From assembly GCF_963576545.1 (NCBI RefSeq), contig NC_083651.1, positions 24,679,748 through 24,743,747 on the forward strand: a stretch of DNA of 64,000 nucleotides. Reading direction: 5' to 3'. Position 1 is the stretch's first letter, and every line of letters starts with the position of its first letter. Below, piece after piece: positions 1 through 12,822 of this stretch. The DNA is from Limanda limanda. Taxonomy: Eukaryota > Chordata > Actinopteri > Pleuronectiformes > Pleuronectidae. The position numbers were made by a program, and so were the translations under genes. The notes below the pieces were generated by a model that worked only from the letters and a program-made list of their open reading frames with translations, had not been told where the DNA came from and made no database searches.

Positions 1-116
1 CCCACTTAGCTGAAGGGCACCTCCAGTGGAAAGAGGGATGGGTGGATTCAGCCCCTGTGCGATGGAGTATTTGTCAGCGATGACGTCCTGGTCAAAATAA
101 TTCCAAGCTGAATCTG
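1..116 (-). CDS. Partial internal exon of an unidentified host gene
   Basis: Read on the minus strand from 114 down to 1 there are 38 codons with no stop, starting D-S-A-W-N-Y-F-D-Q-D and passing through G-L-N-P-P-I-P-L-S-T-G-G. The exon runs off the left edge, so its end is unseen. The upstream boundary is a good acceptor: a CT-rich tract at 134-153, then CTCCAG just before 116. The acceptor is a tandem CAGCAG, so splicing at 117/116 or 114/113 gives the same frame with or without one residue. Two bases complete a codon begun in the previous exon. The composition (Trp, Tyr, Phe, Pro and Gly spread through) looks like real protein. I do not recognise the family and assign no function. The rest of the window to the right would then be upstream intron, or a neighbouring gene, for this minus-strand transcript. 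Confidence 0.7.
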
Positions 117-133
117 CTGGAGGAGATGTGAAG

Positions 134-153
134 GAGAGAGAGAGAGAGAGAGA
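134..153. repeat. (GA)10 microsatellite, doubling as polypyrimidine tract
   Basis: Ten GA units on the plus strand. On the minus strand this is (CT)n ending 17 bases before the splice acceptor at 117, where a polypyrimidine tract is expected. Confidence 0.85.
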
Positions 154-726
154 CGGAGGCAGGGCAGGAAAGTGGACGTGAGACAAAGACAAATAGAGCA
201 GAGACACAAAGGCAAGCCAAGAGGAGATAAATTGAGACAGGTTAAAAAAAGGACCTGGATAGAGTCTCTTACCTCATCTTACTACTCACCATGAGGCTGT
301 GCTGCTCCAAAAGTTTCCTGTTGTATTAACAGCATTAAGATATGAAAGAGAATAGTCTATGTTCTGCAAACGTGTGTTGAATGTGTGCGTGAGAGAGTGC
401 TCCTTACCTGCAAATGTGCAAGAGGTTCAAACAGAATTCCCCTTTGGCCAAATGTATGTCACCCAATCCCTATATGGATTTGTACACGACTGCATGTGCT
501 TGAGGGCATCCTTGCATATGTCAGCGCAAACTCTAGTATGTAAACACAGACACACACATGGACACAACCCTTGACTCTGCTGGTGGTGGAGGTGGAAATA
601 TCCCCAAGGCCTGAATCAGTCAGGAAAAGCTGAGAATTCCTGATGCTGTCACTGATACAACACACAGTGACCTTGAGAGCGGAGAGCAACACTCAGACGG
701 CTCAGATTTTCAGGCCTGATTTGTGA

Positions 727-757
<31 letters not shown>

Positions 758-991
758 CCACGTACGGGTCTCTCAATCTCACCAATCCATCAAGTCAAAG
801 GGTTTTAAAGCTTTTGTGCCTGGCTAGAAGGGCAAGTCATTTTATTTACACCTCTGAGTGGGCTGTTCAGAGTTCAAGGGTATGAATAAAAGTAAGAAGT
901 GGGATATTTTGTTTTTATTCAAAAATGAATAGCAATTCGCCAATTCACAGTGTGAATGTAATTTTTTGTTTAGATTTTATTCACAACCATC
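154..991. other. Probable intron sequence, no gene seen
   Basis: Mixed-composition non-coding DNA upstream of the minus-strand exon at 1-116. Short open frames here have no recognisable domains. The only distinct structure is the GT microsatellite at 731-757. Confidence 0.5.
731..757. repeat. (GT)n microsatellite
   Basis: Uninterrupted GT dinucleotide run of 27 bases. Confidence 0.95.
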
Positions 992-1330
992 CATCATCTC
1001 TTTTATCCGTTGCAGTGATCACAGGCTAAGCTAAGCAGCCAAGACAATGTTCTCCCTTCCTACTTCCTCCCACTCCTCCGGGGAAAGTATGAGGTCATAT
1101 GGGGTCAGATGGGATATATAATCCCTCCAGCATGTTCTGGCTCTGCCCAGGGTTTCTTCCCAGTTGGATGTACCTTGAATACCTCTAAAGGAAGGTAACC
1201 AAGGGGCATACTGATCAGATGTCCAAACCACCTCAGTGGACTCCGCTCAGTTCAATGAGCTGGACTGCTCTGAGATGACACACAGCTCCCTCACAAGGTT
1301 AGACTCTCCCTGAGACCCTGTGAAAGAAAC
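992..1330 (-). mobile_element. Rex3/RTE-like LINE, 3'-terminal remnant
   Basis: On the minus strand the stretch down to 1031 encodes a decayed copy of the C-terminus of a Rex3-like LINE, including R-A-R-T-C-W-R-D-Y-I-S-H-L. This aligns with [13 protein letters not shown] near the end of the intact element at 56.5-59.7 kb. Upstream (about 1200-1330) other frames keep traces of the preceding R-W-F-G-H-L segment. Below 1031 comes the family 3' end, GGATAAAAG then GATGATGGATGG, equivalent to GGATAAGCGGATGA plus GATGA repeats in the intact copy. It is 5'-truncated, frameshifted and non-functional. Confidence 0.75.
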
Positions 1331-1486
1331 TCTTTTCAGCTGTTTGTATCTACAGGGGGATTATTACATTTGCCACATTAGTTCATCATAGATTAATCAT
1401 GCTGGCACATATGCTGGCTAATATGTAAGCTATTGCAATACCTGTATCTGGGCTGGAGCAAATACCAGTGGTTGACTTGAGAGCTT
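1331..1486. other. Non-coding spacer between two LINE fragments
   Basis: No recognisable motif. It separates the minus-strand Rex3-like remnant from the plus-strand L2-type element. Confidence 0.5.
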
Positions 1487-2633
1487 TGCCCTCATGGTTC
1501 AGATCAGGGACTTGTGTCTGTCCTCGTTCTGTTAGATCTCAGTGGAGCATTTGACACAATTGACCATCAAATTTTATTAGAGAGACTAAAACAGTTAATT
1601 AACATTAAAGGAACGGCCTTAAACTGGTTTAAATCTTATTTTGCTGATCGCTCCCAATTCGTTCAAATCAATGATGAGTCATCGGTGCGCACCAAAGTTA
1701 ACCATGGTGTCCCACAGGGGTCTGTGCTCGGCCCAATTTTATTCTGATTATATATGCTTCCACTAGGAAACATTATCAGGACACACTCGGTAAATTTTCA
1801 CTGTTATGCGGATGACACCCAGTTATATTTGTCAATAAAACCTGATCAAAGTAATCAATTAACTAAACTTCGAGCATGTCTCAAGGACATAAAAACCTGG
1901 ATGACCCGCAATTTTCTCTTATTAAACTCAGATAAAACAGAGGATATAATACTCGGCCCTAAACACCTTAGAGATCCATTATCTAATGATATAGCTGCGC
2001 TAGATGACATTGCCCTTGCTTCCAATGACACAGTCAGGAACTTGGGAGTGATCTTCGATCCTGATTTGTCCTTTAATAGTCACTTAAAAGTAATTTCTAG
2101 GACCGCGTTTTTCCACTTGCGTAATATCTCAAAAATCAGACATGTCCTTTCGCAAAAAGATGCAGAAAAACTAGTCCACGCCTTTGTTACATCGAGACTG
2201 GACTATTGTAATTCATTATTATCAGGCTCCAGCAGCAAGTCGTTAAAGACTCTGCAGCTGGTCCAAAATGCCGCAGCACGTGTCCTGACGAGAACTAAGA
2301 AAAGAGAGCACATTTCTCCAGTATTAGCATCGCTACACTGGCTTCCTGTTAAATCTAGAATCGAATTTAAAATTCTCCTCCTCACCTTCAAGGCCCTTAA
2401 TGATATGGCACCTCTTTACCTTAAAGAGATGTTAGTACCATATCAACCTACTAGAGCACTCAGGTTTACTTGTTGTCCCTAAAGTCTCTAAAAGTAGAGT
2501 AGGAGCCAGAGCTTTTAGCCATCAAGCCCCACTCCTGTGGAATAATCTCTCACTTTCAGTTAGGGAAGCAGACACGCTCTGTTCGTTTAAAAGTAGACTC
2601 AAAACCTTCCTTTTTTATAAAGCTTATAGTTAG
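1487..2633 (+). pseudogene. L2-type reverse transcriptase, broken
   Basis: RT blocks in order: D-L-S-G-A-F-D-T-I-D-H (motif A, about 1535-1570), G-V-P-Q-G-S-V-L-G-P-I-L-F (motif B, to 1746), then an in-frame TGA at 1746-1748 where related copies have a serine. The frame resumes with L-Y-M-L-P-L-G, then Y-A-D-D-T-Q-L-Y-L (motif C with the catalytic Asp pair, about 1807-1835). The frame stays open through the C-terminal region, including R-L-D-Y-C-N-S-L-L, to about 2455. A frameshift then produces an early stop at 2480-2482. In the shifted frame the expected ending (V-G-A-R-A-F-S-H-Q-A-P-L-L-W-N-N, then F-K-S-R-L-K-T-F-L-F) continues to a TAG near 2631. At least one nonsense change and one frameshift make it inactive. 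Confidence 0.85.
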
Positions 2634-3455
2634 AGCTAATTAGTGCGATGTTCCAAATTTGATTAAATGGCAAAAACCCCTGATGATGCTAAGACGCACA
2701 GGGAATTTATGACACAAGACACACGGAGCTTCTCTTTCCTGCTTCTCCTTCCTTCCTTTTTCACCATATTTATCACATCAAGATAATTCTTATCTGATCA
2801 GTACATGTTACTAACTTGACCCCTTTTCCCGGAGTTTCTGTGCCTTAGCGCCCGCGGATGCAGGGCCACAGCTGTGGCCGCACCATGGATTATGATTGTG
2901 GATCGCGTGTCGGAGGTTGCAATGGTGGATCCAGTTCGGTGGATTCTGTATCGTGCCAGCTGATCGTCGTTGTAATGGAGAATCCTTTGTCGCGTTGGCA
3001 TCGGATGATGAGGGACCACGACCGAGGCGGCAGCTGATAATGGATTCTAACTGGCGGCGGTGGACAATGACTGTGGACTGTAGTGGATCTCATCCTGATG
3101 CTGGATCGTGGTCTTGCTGGCTGCTGGCCAGAGACTGTGATTGCAGCGGGACTGCCTGACACATAGTATTGAAAAATGTTTAGCCTCATGGATGCTGCTA
3201 AAAATCCTGATGATGTTTTCTTACACCTGACATCTATTGCACTTCTGTCCGTCCTGAGAGAGGGATCCCTCACATGTGGCTCTCTCTGAGGTTTCTACAT
3301 ATTTTTACCTGTGAAAAGGGTTTTTAGTAGTTTTTCCTTACTCTTGTTGAGGGTTAAGGACAAAGGATGTCACACAATGTTAAAGCCCCATGAGACGAAT
3401 TGTTATTTGTGAATGTGGGCTATACAAATAAAATTTGATTGATTGATTGATTGAT
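1487..3455 (+). mobile_element. L2-type LINE, 5'-truncated copy with 3' UTR and GATT tail
   Basis: The copy begins inside the reverse transcriptase, just upstream of the motif A block L-L-D-L-S-G-A-F-D-T. It continues through the end of the protein near 2633, a 3' UTR of about 800 bases, and a terminal GATT repeat at 3437-3454 preceded by GGCTATACAAATAAAATTT. The same 3' end recurs in the window at 14.06-14.26 kb and 51.97-52.04 kb (plus), and in a related form at 22.07-22.4 kb (minus). 5' truncation is usual for LINE copies made by target-primed reverse transcription. The broken coding part is listed separately. I place it in the L2 branch from the RT wording and the tail; an exact subfamily needs a library search. 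Confidence 0.85.
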
Positions 3456-6400
3456 GTTTAGTTCCCTCTCTCACGCACGTTTGTATAAATGCTTGAATTA
3501 ATCTAAATTTCTTATATTCATCAATAAATACAATTTAAAATTGCCAGATACAAGTTTTTCAACATTTAACCAGAGAGTTTAAATCCAGAGGTTTTCAAAA
3601 ATGAGTCGCAGCCCCCTTTAGCAGAAGATGAGGTGCAAAGGATGACATTCATGAGGTGACAGGTTTCAAGTAGTTTTTTTTTTGAATAACAGGAAATTAG
3701 TATTGGAACCATCATCAACACATTCAGCAGATAGAGCTGCATCTATGTTTAATCCAGTTGATTTTAGTATGAATACCCGAAAATAAAAAAGAGTGCAATA
3801 GAACCATATCTGGGGAATACATGATAACACATGGACTTGAGGAGAGATGAATCAACATCCAGCTCAGAAGTGGCGTCCATTAACAAACAAATGACCCAGC
3901 CAGCACAAAACAACTGTCTGACTTTATGTGCATGATTTCCAGACCAATATCACTAACTGTTAGCATTATCATTCAGAAAATGTTGTGCAGTGTTGTGTCA
4001 GTTCACACTTATAATGAACCAACTCAAAGTTCAGGTCTTTCAGATGAAAATTAACTAATTTACGTTTATAGCTTCAATTTTAGAATTTGGAACTAAGTTC
4101 AAGGTTCCAAAACTGAGTTAACTATCAAAGGTAATGAGTATTTCATGTTAAAGACGGTAATACTTTATGGATGTTTTGAAGGTCCACTTGCTCGCAGACA
4201 GGGTCATGACTTCCTGAATGTTACACATTACTTTTAAAGAACACACATCAATGGAACACACACTTTTAGTTTCAGTGTGATTTAAGCTTCCTGACGATGT
4301 TATTATTTCTGATGTCCATCATGAAATACATTTCTCAACTCCTCTTAGAAAGAAGAAAAACAATGCTCACAGATGCACTGTTTGCTGTGTCAATGGGTTA
4401 ATTACAAACACGGACAGCCCACAGCTAGTGTAGCATAGTTCTAATGAAGACAATTTACCAAAATTATAACAAACATTACCTTAAAATACAAAAACAAACA
4501 AACAAAAAACAATCACTTCAACTCAATGCATCTCATAACAGGGCAGTATTTTACTTCCTGCGGTGCTGATTGATGATGATGATGATGTGTGTTTGTTGAG
4601 GGAGCGGGGTTACCTTATTGATAATCCCTCTATTGTTTCTTTAGATTTTTATGAAGTCATAAACATTGATAAAACACTGGTATTTTCAAAGCATCCTTAA
4701 TTCATGATGTCCACATTATTAGGTGAACCTGACATTGAACCTGACATTCATCATTTATTTTCTCTCCATAAACCAATGTTTATGTTTTTACGCTAGGCTG
4801 TGGGACAGAAATTCAGATTAGATTATTAGATCTACAAAGCAAGAAACACAGTTCTCTTAAATTAATTAATTCTGGTTATTGCGCATGCAGGAGTCTGAGT
4901 TCGACTAAGACCTACTTATATGCAGTGAGAGGTGACACTGCATTTACATACTATCCATTAATCTTGTTTATTTGGCTGCACTGTCAACAAACATACCAGT
5001 TGTTCTTCTGTTTGAATTTGAGACAAAGACGCTTCCCCAGGAGCCATGTATATATGGTGAAAGCTTATAATATGTAGGTCATCCATTGGTCCAGGAGGTG
5101 TCATGTTTGTGCTTTGGGTCAGATCAAAGGTAGGACCATTCAGTCAGGTTGCAGGTAATGACACTGGGTAGCAAACACTTTTTGATTGTGACGCCATGCT
5201 GCATCATGTCACGCTGTGTGAACGCTACATAAGATGAATTAATGAAAATGTTGGATTTGAGGTAGATTTATAGCCTGCTGCAAGGTTACCTGCACTGACA
5301 AATTGAAAACTTGATTGTGTATGGTGTGCAATAACTAAAGCCAGAAGAACAAAGGTCTAGCTTTGTTAACACTACAATAATATGCTTTGCTACAGTGAGA
5401 GGATCAACTATGTATCTGTCTATAAAGCCCCTCAGTGCCCTTAAGTTTAACCTTGGATGCTACAGGTAATATCAGATCAAGCATGAGTCACACTTAAGTA
5501 AATACTTAAAGTTAATTGTAACTTTAAGTATTGAAATATGGCTTTAGGAGCTTCACTAAGTTTCTGTGGCTGTATCTGTGTGAGAGGAAGGGCACACAAA
5601 GATAGCTGAGATGTCAAGTTCAGTTCAGAAAGTTCATATTCGTCACCTAATGCCACAGTGGTTATCCCAGCAGGTCTTTTCAGCCAGAGAGAGTGTGTAT
5701 CTTGCTGCGTAGGGGCCTTCACATCTGCTATTGATGATCCATCACTGATAAAATGAAAAGAGAGGGAAAAATAAGCCTCAGTGAGTGATCATATTTGTGC
5801 ATAAAATGTACTTCTAATGGACACGCCCACTCATGCACATGCACCCACTCACGATTTTGGACAAGCATGCGCACACAGATACACACAGAATGATGTATCT
5901 GCCTCAGCTTCAAAGCAGAGAAACACACCAACAGCGGCACTTCTGCTGTCACAAGCGATTTCAGTCCCGTAACCGCACAACCGAATCTAAAGTGAGGCTT
6001 TCCAGAAGTGGGGTGAAAGCCTAATTTATTTTGTTGTAAATGAAATGTGTCCAGAGATTACTGTTTGTGATAAATGTTTCTCCAAAGGCCTCCTGAGCTC
6101 GTGTGGGATTTAATAAATTCATTTTTTTCTGCAGAGCAGCATCTTTTACCCTGACACATACAAGAATAAGCATCATAAATATGATCTATTTATGACGAAA
6201 GACTAAATGGCTTCTTCTCTGTTTAGGTGCATACTTACATTTTATCTGCCTGTAAATTACAACTATTTCTTATGAGGGTAATCACCACTTCAGAGTAAGA
6301 AGACATACAGTATGTCACTTGATATTTTATATTCTGTATCATAATCTGTTTTTGCCCAGTTTCTGTATGTTATTAGACAGCCATAATGGATTATTCACAA

Positions 6401-7886
6401 CTCCAAACTGTCGAAACGTCAATATCTGTCCCAGAAAAACAAATAGGCACCAGTCGCAAAAAAGAGGAAAAGGTCAAGAGGTACATCTGTTTAACATTTT
6501 CACCTTCTCCGATATCAGTCACTGTCAGGGGATTCAAACAATGATACCACTGTCAAAGGTAGACTGGGAGGATAAGAGACAGACAGGCTTGTCTGACCAA
6601 GAGAGGAGAAAGAAAAGGCAGAGTGAAAGAGGAAGAAGGAGAAACAGCCATGAAATGGTCACCATCAGTTTCAGATTGACACTGAACTTCCCTCAAGGCT
6701 GTTTATCTGCTGCTGTTTACACAGAGAATTAAGCTGCGTGGAAGCAGCTCTGTTGCACTTTTTCTCTCTCTCAAGGTGAGTCATTGTGATTCTAGTTAAA
6801 GCTCACAGTTGTGGGTCTGCATAGAAAAATATAGTATAAAGATAGTCAAACTACACAGAACTTAACCTGTGGATTCTTCTCTGCCTTTATAGACAGATTC
6901 CCGGAGAGCAACATTGTTAAAATGTTCCTAGGGGAAATTAGATTTGGAGAGCTGATTGAGATATTGATATCATCAGCTACTATTAAATTAGGGTTCAATA
7001 ATCCACTTAAAAGCCCAGAAACCCAATTAACTCTATCAGCTTTGTAATAAAACATTCAGCAAAAAGTATTTTTTTCAAGTTCAAGGAGTTTTTTATTATT
7101 ATTTGATCACAGTAAAGGTGGGATGAGTTGTCATTCAATAGAAAATTAATTAGGAATAATTCAGATTGATTGTTTTTAGTTTGTTTTGTTTTTTTAAGAT
7201 AAAAGGGGTAAAATTGTCTGTGAATGTTCCACAAATATAACGTTTACTTTAATATTGTTCAGACATGAGACTTCTAAAGACAATAACATGGACTTTGGCA
7301 AAATAGGATTTTTCTTTTAGATTTTTCGCTTTCTGACCAGAAGCATCAAGAATATTGGATATTCAATTAAGTATTAAAAACCTAACTGAATTGTTAGTTG
7401 CTTCATGTCTTTATTTATTTTTGCACTGTAGTTTTTGTACTGGTTGAAGTTGGCGGGGCCCCAGTTTAAATAAAAGAGTGACCAAATGCACCTAACAGAA
7501 TCACTTTGTAGACCTGAGGCGAGAAATTAAAATTTCTGTGACTGACAGCGAGTCATGAAACACTTCAATGCTTCTCATGAAGGTCACTGATTTTGGTCTT
7601 GAATGGAGAAAAATAAGGTTTGGGTCAGTTGCCAGGATTACTAGTTGAATTCAGTCATGCCGTGTATACAAATGTGGTGGTTTTGTGGTGGTGGATGGCT
7701 AAATTGGCCTGAAGAAAATAGGAAGTCTCAACAATGGAACTGCAGAGAGCCTTTGCTGATGTTGAATAATATGCAGCAACTTGATGTGTAGTGAGAGAAA
7801 CAAAATCTTCACAAGTCAGGAAGGAGAACAAGTGAAGCCTATGTTATCAAATAATGTTACAATATCATTTAGGCCACTACATATAT
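3456..7886. other. Long non-coding stretch, no gene recognised
   Basis: AT-rich, mixed-composition DNA. It holds a short TGA run near 4571-4586. Open frames of 60-137 codons (for example 6319-6732) lack domains and look like chance. No clear repeat or exon was recognised. Confidence 0.5.
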
Positions 7887-7943
7887 TTATACATATTTAG
7901 ACTCGTAGAATATTTCCTTTATATCCCATGAACCAACACAACA

Positions 7944-8060
<117 letters not shown>

Positions 8061-8061
8061 G

Positions 8062-9276
8062 AGATGTGAAGCAGAACTGATTGGTGGTCTTAGTTCCCTG
8101 AACTGGCAGGGGATATAGTGCCGGTTTAGTGCCTCTTCGACCAACTTGTGGGGTATGGGTCAATGGGCATTTGCAGGGTCCAGCCACAACACCACCAGGT
8201 CCCCTTTGTTCTCCCAGGCTTCCCCGTTTAGCTCGGTGACCACGCCTGTGTGCTCCAGACACCCCAATACCTTTGAGATCCCTTTCTGGACCGAGGTATC
8301 ATGTAGAAGTTCCACAAGAGGTAGTCTTTCAGGCACCAACCAACAATGCTGAAGAATATCTTCCCCCCAACACTGAGCAGCGAGATGGTTCTGAACTGAT
8401 CGATGATCTTTGAGTCTTCCTCCTGTGGAATTCACAACCCCTCTGCATGCATCTTACCTTCTTGACCATCTCCTGGACCTTCTACCAGCCAGGCTCCTTC
8501 CTGTCCAAGTCCATAGTTTGTGCAAGTGGATTAATCAAGGACTTACAGTGGCCCATCTCTTGCTCCCTGGATTCATCACTGAAGGTATCTCTGAGCGGGC
8601 GGTCCAGCAGGGGAGCTGGCCACTGCTCTTCTACCCAAGCAGCTGTTTTATAAATCCAAATGGGTTCGCTAGAAAGGGAGTTCACTTCCTGGCCCTCTCC
8701 TTCCTCCACCTCCTATGCCACTCTGCCCTCCTCAAGGTCGTTTACTTCTTGCAAAGGAGGTTGCACAGCTCTTTGAGAGGTCCGTTCTCCTCCTCCCTTG
8801 CCTCCTTGAACGGTCGCCTTAAACTATTCAGTTCCTGCCTGAGCTTGTGCGTCTTAGTGTTGCTGTTGCTCATGGTGTAGGGGAGTTTTACTGCTATCTT
8901 CTCCTCCAGCCCGAACATCTCACCTGCAAGGCTGACAATGATGGTGGTCACTGACTGGAGGCGTCGATCTGCTTAACCCTTGTCCATTGCTTCTAGGATG
9001 GAATCAGCGTCTTCGTCAAACTTGGGCCACTCCTTCTACTTGTGAGCTTGGGGCAACTTGATCCAGCCGATGTTCTGTTAGATCTGGAGCTTGCGTCACC
9101 TGGAGGCTCTGAGCACTGTGGGTTGACTTCAGGCCTAGCTCCTCCTGCGTCTCACCACTCTTCAGGCCATGTGGGTTCTTACACACCTTACCACAAATGC
9201 ATTCAGTAATTGTCATCTCATTTCCATTGCCATCAGTGTCCTTTGGTCCATCGGACCCTCCCTTCCTCTCGGGCAT
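8062..9276 (-). pseudogene. Decayed LINE polyprotein: zinc-finger-like and RT fragments
   Basis: On the minus strand several frames carry successive pieces of one retroelement protein. At 9276-9016 there is an N-terminal part with C-I-C-G-K-V-C-K-N-P-H-G-L-K, the start of a Cys-rich finger whose His/Cys end is missing. At 8951-8742 there is a charged helical stretch containing F-G-L-E-E-K and L-R-Q-E-L-N-S-L. At 8709-8482 there is a further segment with G-H-C-K-S-L-I-N-P-L. At 8380-8160 lies the RT part with D-T-S-V-Q-K, then G-C-L-E-H-T-G-V-V-T, then L-V-V-L-W-L-D-P-A-N-A (motif A region). At 8144-8070 comes the next block, V-E-E-A-L-N-R-H-Y. I recognise this order from a non-LTR element family widespread in fish and invertebrates but do not assign a clade. 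The pieces are separated by frameshifts, motif C is absent, and the copy ends at the GA repeat. Confidence 0.7.
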
Positions 9277-9290
9277 AGCTTGGGTTACTT

Positions 9291-12224
9291 TTCAGTAGTT
9301 TGATCTGTAGCTTGCTGTGGGTTCTCCCTCTCAGAAGATGCCTGTCGGGCTACTAGCCCTCACTGCCCCGTTTCCATCTGTTCGGGTTGTCCACTGTCTC
9401 TCCAGCAATCACCACTCTGTTCGCGGTAGTCAACCAGCCTGTTCCTGGTAGTCACTGGTTGTTCCATAAATAAGCTTGTGTAATACATCAGCTTGTGATG
9501 AACCTGGACACATCGTGAGTGATGTTATCTGGGGTCATTGGGTGTAACTATACACAAAGGACATGCTCTTAGAACTTTTATGAATGTTTTATTATTTATT
9601 AAACTGTTAACACTCATATAATCTCCTTTACCAGAACAGTGGGAACGTGGTTTTACTGGCAATGATATCAGACATCAGATTCAGGTATTGCTAAATTCTG
9701 ATTGGTGTATTTAACTATGCAACATCTTGTTGTTGTGTTTTCTTTTAAGTTAGTCCACTTTAAACAAGTGAGTTAAGTTCATTGAGACATGAACAGACAG
9801 AAATCATAATTTCTAGTAACCAATGCAGTTTACTTGCTCAGAGTGAGAAGCCGATTGCGGAAAAACACATGTTTAAAATACGCTGTTGTCTATTTTTTTA
9901 CGTCCCCAATGGAGTTTTATTTTATTAGAAAACTGCAAATGTTCTGTAAGTCCAAAGTAGACACAGTGTTATCATCTTGACACCTCTCAGTTCTGTCTTG
10001 CGAGTGTATGAGCCGGTTCCCCCGGGCTGTGAACCACTGGACTGGAACATGGGTAAATCAAGAGTAAATTTAGTCTCTCCTCTGGGTGGAGGCCAACGAC
10101 TGAATGAGCAGCACTAAGGTAGTGGATATGCCATCTCCTGCAGCTGAGAGCACTGTGAGTGCAACCACTGTTTTGGTTGAGCTGCTTCTTAATTAACCAT
10201 GAGTGTTAGTTTTTTCTGTTCTCCCTGTAACTCCACTCTTTGGATTATTTTGCTCTCGCTGTTCATAGCTGCCGTGCATGATATACTGTTGGTAAACTGC
10301 GTTGGTCTGGTTTAGAGTCAACACTTGGGTCAATAACCAACACTCATCTGAAAAATAAATGAACCCATTACATTCAAGTGTCACAGTGCCTTTTCTGGCT
10401 CATAACATGTAACAAACGACACAAGCCTGTGATGATGCAATGCTCTCAGTTGTTTCTCCAAGAAATACAGTTAAGGTTTATTGGTTGTGTTGTTGAATTA
10501 CATTTGATAAAGCTGCTTTGTTCTGAGTTCTGGTTGTGATGGTGAAAGTGAGGCTGCAATGAAATTTGGCTGATGGAGGTTTCGGTTCTCTTGAGTTGTT
10601 TTTCCCCCTCCGCTCTTTTACTTCATACCTTGGAGGACGCCAAACATTCTGTCCTGATGTCTAATGAGGAATTTGGAAATTATGGTATTATTTTTATATT
10701 ATATAGCTTCATGAGCAACAGTTTATGTTTGTGAAAGTCCACACATTAGATGTATCATTAACTTTCAGTTCAGCAAGGCTTTGAGCTTTGATCGGCTTGA
10801 AGCGGTAGAATATATTTCAGTTTCTGTTTTTAAAAGCCACAAGTGTAGACTGAGGATCCATTAAGCCAAATATATTTTGTTGAGAAGCTAAACTTGCTGG
10901 TCCAAAGGAATGTCTCTCGCCTGTAGGGCTGGGCATGAGTTGCGTTTTTATCTTTCTGCATGCAGACAAGCATCAGTTTTCTTGGCCCAAGATTGGTTGG
11001 CTGTCTTTGAGCTTAAAATATGGTCTCTGTAAATGTAGAAATAAATACTTCTTGTCTTTCAGGTCCCTTTCAACTTTAATATTAGCTCATTCAACTCCTA
11101 TTCTTTTATGCCTAGATGTTAATAAACCAATGTTTTTTTAGTCTTGTTCCAATGTTATTTCTTTATTCACTTAAAGACCCCATGTGGTTCCTCATGGCCT
11201 AATCATTTATGCATTTCAAGATACACGCTTTTCATCAGCCACATATGTACATCACATAACAAGGTCAATCGTTTTCAATTTCATCAGTGGCAAGAACATT
11301 GCCTCTCTTCCGCTGACACACACACACACTCGCTATAAACAGCGCATTTGCTCTGTGAAATTTCCGTTGTGATTCTGGTTCACTCAGGGGTATAACAGGA
11401 CAGCTTTGTCCTCAAGCTACAGCTAATGCATTAACATTAATGTCTCATCTTCGTCAACCACACCAGAATGTGTGACAAAATTATCTCAATTTAAATTCTG
11501 AGTTTCTCTTTCAACTATATCTAATAGTCTTCATTCTTGAATAAAGATCTGGTGTCACCATGTCACTTAGGTGCACAACCAATAGGCATAATAATGTTTT
11601 TTAAAGAGGCTGAATGGACATTAGACATAGATAACATCATCTGTCTGTGAATACAAAATCAAAACAAGTCACAACATTCACAAGAATAGAATCTGTCTTC
11701 AAACAGGCCTTCTCATCTCCTCTCATATAGAACAACCTTGATCTGAGATTAGAAATGTAAAATAATATCTATATATGTATGTCAAAGATGCTGAAACTGA
11801 TGTTTGAGGTACGATCTACAGGGAGAGTCAGATAAAGGCTTAGCTGTGGGCACTGGCAGGTATCCTGACAACACAGGTGAACCAAATGAGTTATCAAACA
11901 GGCCCTGCCTACTGGTGCAGCATCCGAAAGAATGAACAAGGATTAAATACTGCTTCATGCCTGACCAGAATATTGGCAGAACCAAAGGTTTGCAGGAAAC
12001 CAAGAGACATCGATAAATCGACATAAAAAAATTATAGATATATTTCTTAATGTGTCTTTATTCCTTCCCCTGATAAAGTCTACTCTGCTCTCAGCTGGCA
12101 TCCTCAGTTGTGATTGGTTAACTTGTTCCAGTGTCTGTAGGAAACGTCGATGTGCTCATGCTTTCGTTAGGCGGCTTGCTAGTTTAGCCTCCTCCCGTCC
12201 CTCACACCCCACAGCGTCCAACCA
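9291..12224. other. Non-coding stretch, nothing recognised
   Basis: About 9291-9480 may be more of the decayed LINE upstream of its first recognisable segment, without readable motifs. The rest is AT-rich DNA with a short CA run near 11317-11330 and no supported exon or repeat family. Confidence 0.45.
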
Positions 12225-12822
12225 CCTTGTTCCAACCCGCTTTGATTACTGTAACGTCCTTCTTTTTGGTCTCCGTTACAAATTTCTTCATAAACTTCAA
12301 CCAGTCCAAAACTCTGCCAATTGCATAATTTAAGGAGCCCTCTCCATTAATCACTCCTGTCCTTCAGCAGCTTCTTTGGCTCAAATACCACATTGTCTTT
12401 AAGAGTCTGCTCCTCACTTTAGGGCCATGCATAATCTCGCTCCCCTGTACCTTTCCAAACTCCTGCCCATCGACACACCCTCACGCACTCTCAGGTCTTC
12501 TTCTTCCATCCACCTTACTGTACCACCTGGCAGCTTGACAACCATTGGATCTGTAGCCTTCAGCCGCTCTGCTCCCCGCCTCTGGAAGTCACTCCCACCA
12601 GACATCCTCAACATTGATTCTCTCCATTTTTAAATCCCGTCTCAAAACCCATCTTTTTAAACTGTCCTATTCAGTTTCCCATTTGGCCAACCTACATGTT
12701 TTATTCACTTTTCAATTAATTGATCTTTTGATACATTGTTTGTTGTATTTTATATCTGCCCCGTAAGTTGACCTTGAGTGCTGTGAAAGGCATCTATAAA
12801 TTAAAGGTGTTATTATTATTTT
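12225..12822 (+). mobile_element. L2/CR1-group LINE, 3' part only
   Basis: Starting near 12235 the plus strand carries the C-terminal RT region: R-F-D-Y-C-N-V-L-L, then L-Q-P-V-Q-N-S-A, a break, then H-N-L-A-P-L-Y-L-S-K-L-L at about 12429, then S-R-S-A-P-R-L-W-K-S-L-P-P-D-I to about 12610. A frameshift follows within the final F-K-S-R-L-K-T-H-L-F-like block. A short 3' UTR ends with GCATCTATAAATTAAAGGTG and an ATT repeat at 12812-12822. The wording matches the same region of the 1.5 kb element (R-L-D-Y-C-N-S-L-L) but is a different family, with an ATT rather than GATT tail. It is 5'-truncated and inactive. Confidence 0.75.
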
